Source: Chitinophaga pendula
GTDB lineage: Bacteria; Bacteroidota; Bacteroidia; Chitinophagales; Chitinophagaceae
Reading direction: 5' to 3'
Assembly (NCBI RefSeq): GCF_020386615.1
Contig: NZ_CP077769.1
Span: forward strand, 2,728,001 to 2,792,000
Length of the DNA: 64,000 nt
The translations under genes and the position numbers were made by a program. The notes under the pieces were generated by a model. That model ran no database searches. It saw only the letters and a list, made by a program, of their open reading frames with translations, and was not told the DNA's origin. Below, piece after piece: positions 56,901 through 62,900 of the stretch; position 1 is the stretch's first letter; every line of letters begins with the position of its first letter.

Positions 56901-59900
56901 GCACTTCCGGCTATTGCCTGATGTAGTTGCAGGATACGGGCCTGCAGCCTGTTGGAGTCTTTTGCGGACAATACGATAATAACTGCACCTTCCGGCTGTG
57001 TTACTGGCAGTTGATTATATTCTTCAACGATGATATGTGCGTTGGCACCGCCCGCTCCGAAAGAGGAAATACCCGCGGTACGAGGATGTATTTTGGTGAT
57101 ACCATCTACTGTTACTTCCGGGCGTTTCCATTCTGCCGGTTGTTGTTGGAGGATGAAGGGACTATTCGGGAAATCAATATGTTCATTGGTATTTGCAGCA
57201 TGTAAGGTAGGCACCAGTATACCATGTTTCATTTGCAGCAATACTTTGGTGAGTCCTGCTATACCCGCTGCTGCTTCCAGGTGTCCGATATTACTCTTTA
57301 CCGTACCTAAAGCACAATACTGTTTATCACGGATATCTTTCCCGAAGGCTTGTATCAAACCAGCTACCTCTATCGGGTCTCCCAGGGTGGTACCGGTGCC
57401 ATGTGCTTCTATATAACTGATCTGGCGGGCATCTATTCCTGCTTTATCGAGGGCTGTGCGAATCAGTTCTCCCTGGGCAGTAGGATTAGGAACGGTATAA
57501 CCGTTTGTTTTACCACCATGATTGATGGCAGTACTACGTATTACCGCATAGATATGGTCGCCATCTGCTTCTGCCTTTGACAAACGCTTGAGCAGTACGG
57601 TACCTACTCCTTCTCCCGGAACAAAGCCATCTCCGCCTGTGCCAAAGCTTTTACATTTCCCATCTGCGGACAACATCTGTTGGGCACATAATTCTACGTA
57701 ACTAGCCGGATGTAGGTATAGGTTTACTCCCCCTGCAATGGCCAGCTCGCATTCGTTCCTCAGCAGATGTTGACAAGCTTCGTGTATAGCTGTCAGTGAT
57801 GAGGAGCACATGGTATCCACCGGGATACTCGGTCCCTGTAAGTTGAACAGATAGGAGACTCTGTTGGCGACGGAGCTGAATGAGGTGCGTGGATATACCT
57901 GTTCTCCTGATTGCCACAGTGCAGGTCCATACAGATCATATCCTGTTTTGGTGATGCCGGCAAATACGCCCACTCTGCGCTGGTGACGCTGTGATAGTAA
58001 CTGGCGGGTGTAGCCGGCGTCTTCTAACACTTCCCAGCAGGTCTCGATAAAGAGGCGTTCCTGCGGGTCCATGTTCCTGGCTTCCCGCGGTGAGATATTG
58101 AAGAACAAGGGATCAAAAGCTGCGAAGTCGGATAAAAATCCCCCCCATTTGCTGTAGCTTTTTCCTTTAGCAGTTGCTTCTTCCTTATCCGCTATATAGA
58201 AATCTTCCATCGGCCAGCGGGATGCTGGTATCTCGGTAATGCCATCTTTTCCCTCTACCAGATTAGTCCAGTACTCCTGTAAGTTATTAGCACCCGGATA
58301 ACGACCGCTAATGCCGATAATGGCGATAGGTTCGTTATGATCCGGATGTGATGATATAACAGGTACAGCCGTACGGCCTATTTTCACCTCGTTTTTCCGT
58401 TTCAATTTGCTGACAGGTACGGGATTTATACCGGCAGGAGCAGTGATATTTGTGTTGCTGTTTGTCCATTGCAGACAAGCAGCCTGATGATGTTCGATAA
58501 AGTATTCGGTCAATGCTTCCAGATGACGGTATTCGAAGAACAGCGTCTTGGGAATATTTCCGAATATGTTACCCAGGTGTTGGTTGAGCTGGGTAATCAA
58601 TAACGAATCTATACCGTATGTTTCCAGTGGTTCATCCAAATCGATCTTTTCGGCGTCCAGTTTTATGCTGGCGGCAAGGAGTCGTTTCAGGGCCTGTCCT
58701 GTTTTCTCTTTCAGGCTTTGCAGGTCTTGCGGAGATAAGCTATCGGATGTAGCAGATGTTTCCGGTACCTGTTGTGAGCCCTGTATCTGCAGCCGGGATT
58801 GGATGCCGTATAATACTACTACTTGCGGTTCTTCATTCCGGAGTGTGCGGAAGAAGGTTTGTATTCCGGTTGCCGTATCCAGGGGACGCAGGCCTATGTT
58901 ATACATATGTGCGCGGGTAGCTTCGTCTACCTGCATGCCACCCTCTGCCCATAATGGCCAGTTCAGAGACAAGGAGTGTCCTTTTTTGACGCCGGCCTTT
59001 ACCTGGTCATTACGCTGATATACATATGCGTCCATGAAAGCATTGGCAGCGGCATAGTCTGCCTGTCCGGGGTTACCACTGATGGCTGCCCCGGAGGAGA
59101 AACAAACGAACCAGTCCAGTGATAAGTCAGTGGTTGCTTCATCGAGGTATAGCAGGCCTTTCACTTTTGGTGCCAGTACCTGGTCGAAAGTTCCTTCCTC
59201 TTTTCTGATGATGAAGTCATCCTGGATGATACCGGCGCTATGTATTACGCCATGCAGGTTGCCATAGGCACGGCGAATATCCTCCACCAATGCTGTTACG
59301 TCCGATTGCCGGGTTATGTCCACCTGCTTGTATAGTATATTGGCGCCTGTGCTGCGGAGTGTTTTCAGTTCTTTTTCCCTGTCGGCGGATAATGTTTGCC
59401 GGCCGGTGAGGATCAGTGTAATATTGCTTTCTACCTGTGTTAATGCGCGGGCAAAGATCTGTCCCAGTCCTCCGGCGCCGCCGGTTATCAGGTAAATACC
59501 ATTTTTTCGAACAGGTGTGTTGCTTTGTGCTGATCTTTCTACTACGGGATGTAGCCGTTGGATCTCCCGTTGCCCATTTCTATACCGGATCACTGTTGTG
59601 TTGCCTGGTATGGGATTTTCTTTCCGTAGTTCCGGTAGTAAAGCATCTGTGATCTCCTCTAAGAGGATGAGTTGTGTTTCCAGCAAGGGTTGTTCCAGGG
59701 AGGTGGTTTTCAATAACCCTGCCAGTCCCAGGTAAGTTGTTTCTTTCTTTGCTGGTATTATCACCTGCAGCAGGGTTTTTCCTGTTATACCATCAGCCAA
59801 TAGTGCTTTTATGGTCCCGAACAAGCTGCTGGCTGCATGGCTGAATTCGACAGCTATATTACCTGCAGGAGGTGTAATCTGAATAACCCGGAGGTTGCCG

Positions 59901-62900
59901 TTTTCAGCCACAGGTTTATATGTATGCTCTATTGCGACGATGACATGTGCAACATAGTTAGTATGCGTATGCATAACTGTAGCCGGCTGCCATCCGGGTG
60001 ATAACAATACTAGGGAGGGTTCGTTTTCTTTTGCTATCAGCAACAACTCCTGTCCTATGAGTGCCACCTCTCCATTTTCGTTCTGCGACGAGAAACGGAC
60101 GATTCGTTTATTATCATCCTGCCATTCGCAATGTGTCTTCATTGCTGCGGTAACAGGAGCATAAATATCGCAGGTATTCAGCGTAGAGAACTGGTATGTA
60201 TCTGTACTATTATGCTCTTGCTGCCCCATTCCTTTGCTCCATTCCGGATGGAGGACATACTGCTCTCCGCTTTCGATGTTCTGCCGGGGCGGCAGTTTAT
60301 CTACATTTTCTCCGGCGGTCCTGATTTCTTTCAGGTAGAGCTCTCCCTGGCAGTATACTATTGTTTCGATCCCTGCTACCTCATAGATATCAAATCCAAA
60401 TCCTCCGGTTGCCAGTGGATAAACGGTTGTATAAAGGAGGCGGCTATTGTTGTTTACCTGTAGTGGTGGACCCCATTGTACCTGTTGTAAGCGGATATAG
60501 GTGTTTGTAGTCCAGGTGATGCCAGCATGCAGGACGGCTTGTATGCCCATTTCCAGCAGGCAGCCGGCAGGCAACGTACTTGTTTGTGGTTCGAAGAAAG
60601 GTTCTTTACCTGTAAATATGGATGAGAATTTTTGTTCTTCGAGTGTAGTGATGTTATGATGTAAGAGGGGGTGTAAGTGATGAGATCCACCGGCGGGGCC
60701 GAATGTTGCAGGTTGTGGGTTATTGGCAGGTGCGGCGTTTAGCCAGTAGCGTTCGCGGGCAAACGGATAGGTAGGTACCGGTATCTTTTTGGGGGAATCG
60801 GTACCGTAGAGTTGTTCCCATTGAATGGCTACACCTTTTGTCCACAGGCCCGCCAGCTTATTGAGTTTTCCTTTCTTCAGCCAAGTATTAACCAGTGCCA
60901 ATGCTTCTTCATCACCTTCCAGTTCGGTGACCTGTTCGCGATTCTTTTTGACCTGATTGCACTGTACCGTGCTACTTGTTTTGCCCCCTAGGAATAGTTC
61001 GAGTCCGGCAATCAGTGTCTGTGCGGAGGTGGCTACGATTGCGAGCCGGTGTTCCATTGCTTCGCGTCCTGTCTGCAATGTATGTGCGAGGGCGGTGAGG
61101 TCTGCTTCGGGTTTATCCAGCAACCATTGTTTCAGGGTAGCGGCATATGCTTCCAGCCGATCTCTATTTTTTGCTGACAATACAAAAAAGGAGGAAAGCG
61201 GATGGTTGTTTTCGACGGATTGCGGCGGGATCGCTGGTTTATACTCTTCTACTACAAAGTGCGCGTTGGTACCGCTGAAACCGAAGGAGCTGACAGCCGC
61301 CCGACGGGGGATGCCTGCCGGAGTCTGCCAATTTTGCAAGGAAGTATTTACATAGAAGGGGCTACCTTCCAGGCGTATATGTTCATTGAGGGTATCAAAG
61401 TGTAAAGAAGGCGGTATTTCCTGATGACGGATTGCCAGTAATGTTTTCAGCATACTTGCTGCTCCGGCGGCTGTCAGCGCATGTCCGATATTTGTTTTTA
61501 CTGACCCTATGGCACAAAATTGTTGCGCACGGGTATGCTTACGGAATGCGGCTGTCAATGCTTCGATTTCTATGGGGTCTCCCAATTTTGTACCTGTACC
61601 GTGGGCTTCCACCATGGTGATGGTAGCCGGGTCTATATTAAAATGCTGATATACTTCTTGTTCCAATGCGGTCTGCGACTTTACGCTGGGAGCGGTAATG
61701 CCATTGGTCTTTCCATCCTGGTTGATGCCCCAGCCGCGGATAACGCCATAGATATGATCGCCATCCCTTTCTGCATCGCTGAGTCGTTTTAACAGCACTA
61801 CTCCTACCCCTTCTCCCGGCACGAAGCCATCGGCCCGTCCGTCGAACGTATAGCAATGCCCGGTAGGCGATAACATTCCTGCTTTGGTGGTAAGGATGTG
61901 CATGATGGGGGTGGCAATTACGCAGACACCACCCGCCAGTGCCAGGTCACTTCTTCCCAGCACCAGGCTGTCGCAGGCGGCGGCCATGGCGACCAATGCG
62001 GAGGAGCAGGCGGTCTCTATTGCGAGGCATGGACCTTTGAGATTCAGGAGATACGAGATCCGCGCACTTAATATTGATGTAGCCCCACCGGTGAGTCCCT
62101 GTGCGCTTAGTCCTTGTGCATCGAGGCCCTGGCCGTAATCTCCGGCGGCTACGCCTGCGAATACCCCGCAACGCGTACCTGATAATGCGGAGGGGCGCAT
62201 GCCAGCATCTTCGATACAACGCCAGCAGTTTTCAAGGAATAACCGTTGCTGCGGGTCCATTAATTCGGCCTCTACCGGAGAGATGTTAAAGAACAAGGGA
62301 TCGAATTTGTCCACGTCCTCTAATGTGCCCATCCATTTACTGTTGGACTTGCCTACTGCGGTGGGATCTTCGTCATAGAACTGCTCTGCTGCCCATCTTT
62401 CTGGCGGCACCTCTGTGATACAGTCCTTTCCTTCCCGGAGATTTTTCCAATAAACATCCAGTGAGGGGGATTGAGGGAACTGGCCGCTCATCCCAATCAC
62501 GGCGATGCCTTCCGCTTCATATGCCAGCGGGCCGGTTGTGGCAGGAGGTAGTTGATGCACGGCCAGCGGTCTGGCATGTATACTATCTCTTTTTTGTTGC
62601 TGCAGGCGGGTGATACACTGTTCCAGGCAATCTTCCATGGCTGTTGCGGTGTGGCTGATGACCACTTTACCGATATGTTCTCCCTTATCTACATATTTCA
62701 ATGCATCATTGATCTGGTGTACCGGATAAATCCTGCTTACGATGGGTACGATCTGTCCGGCTTCTGCCATTGCCACCATTACTTCCAGGAGTTGCCTGCC
62801 TGCTGCACCATGCCGGAAGCTCAGCTTACGCAGGTCAATGCTATGAATGGTCTGATTTTCCAGCAACCTGGACAGGTCCAGTTTGGGGCTGGTCTTCAGC

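Noticed and set aside
60660..61000. Possible pyran-synthase instead of dead DH in module 1
   Set aside because: Such domains keep the catalytic His of HxxxGxxxxP; here it is missing in all four copies.
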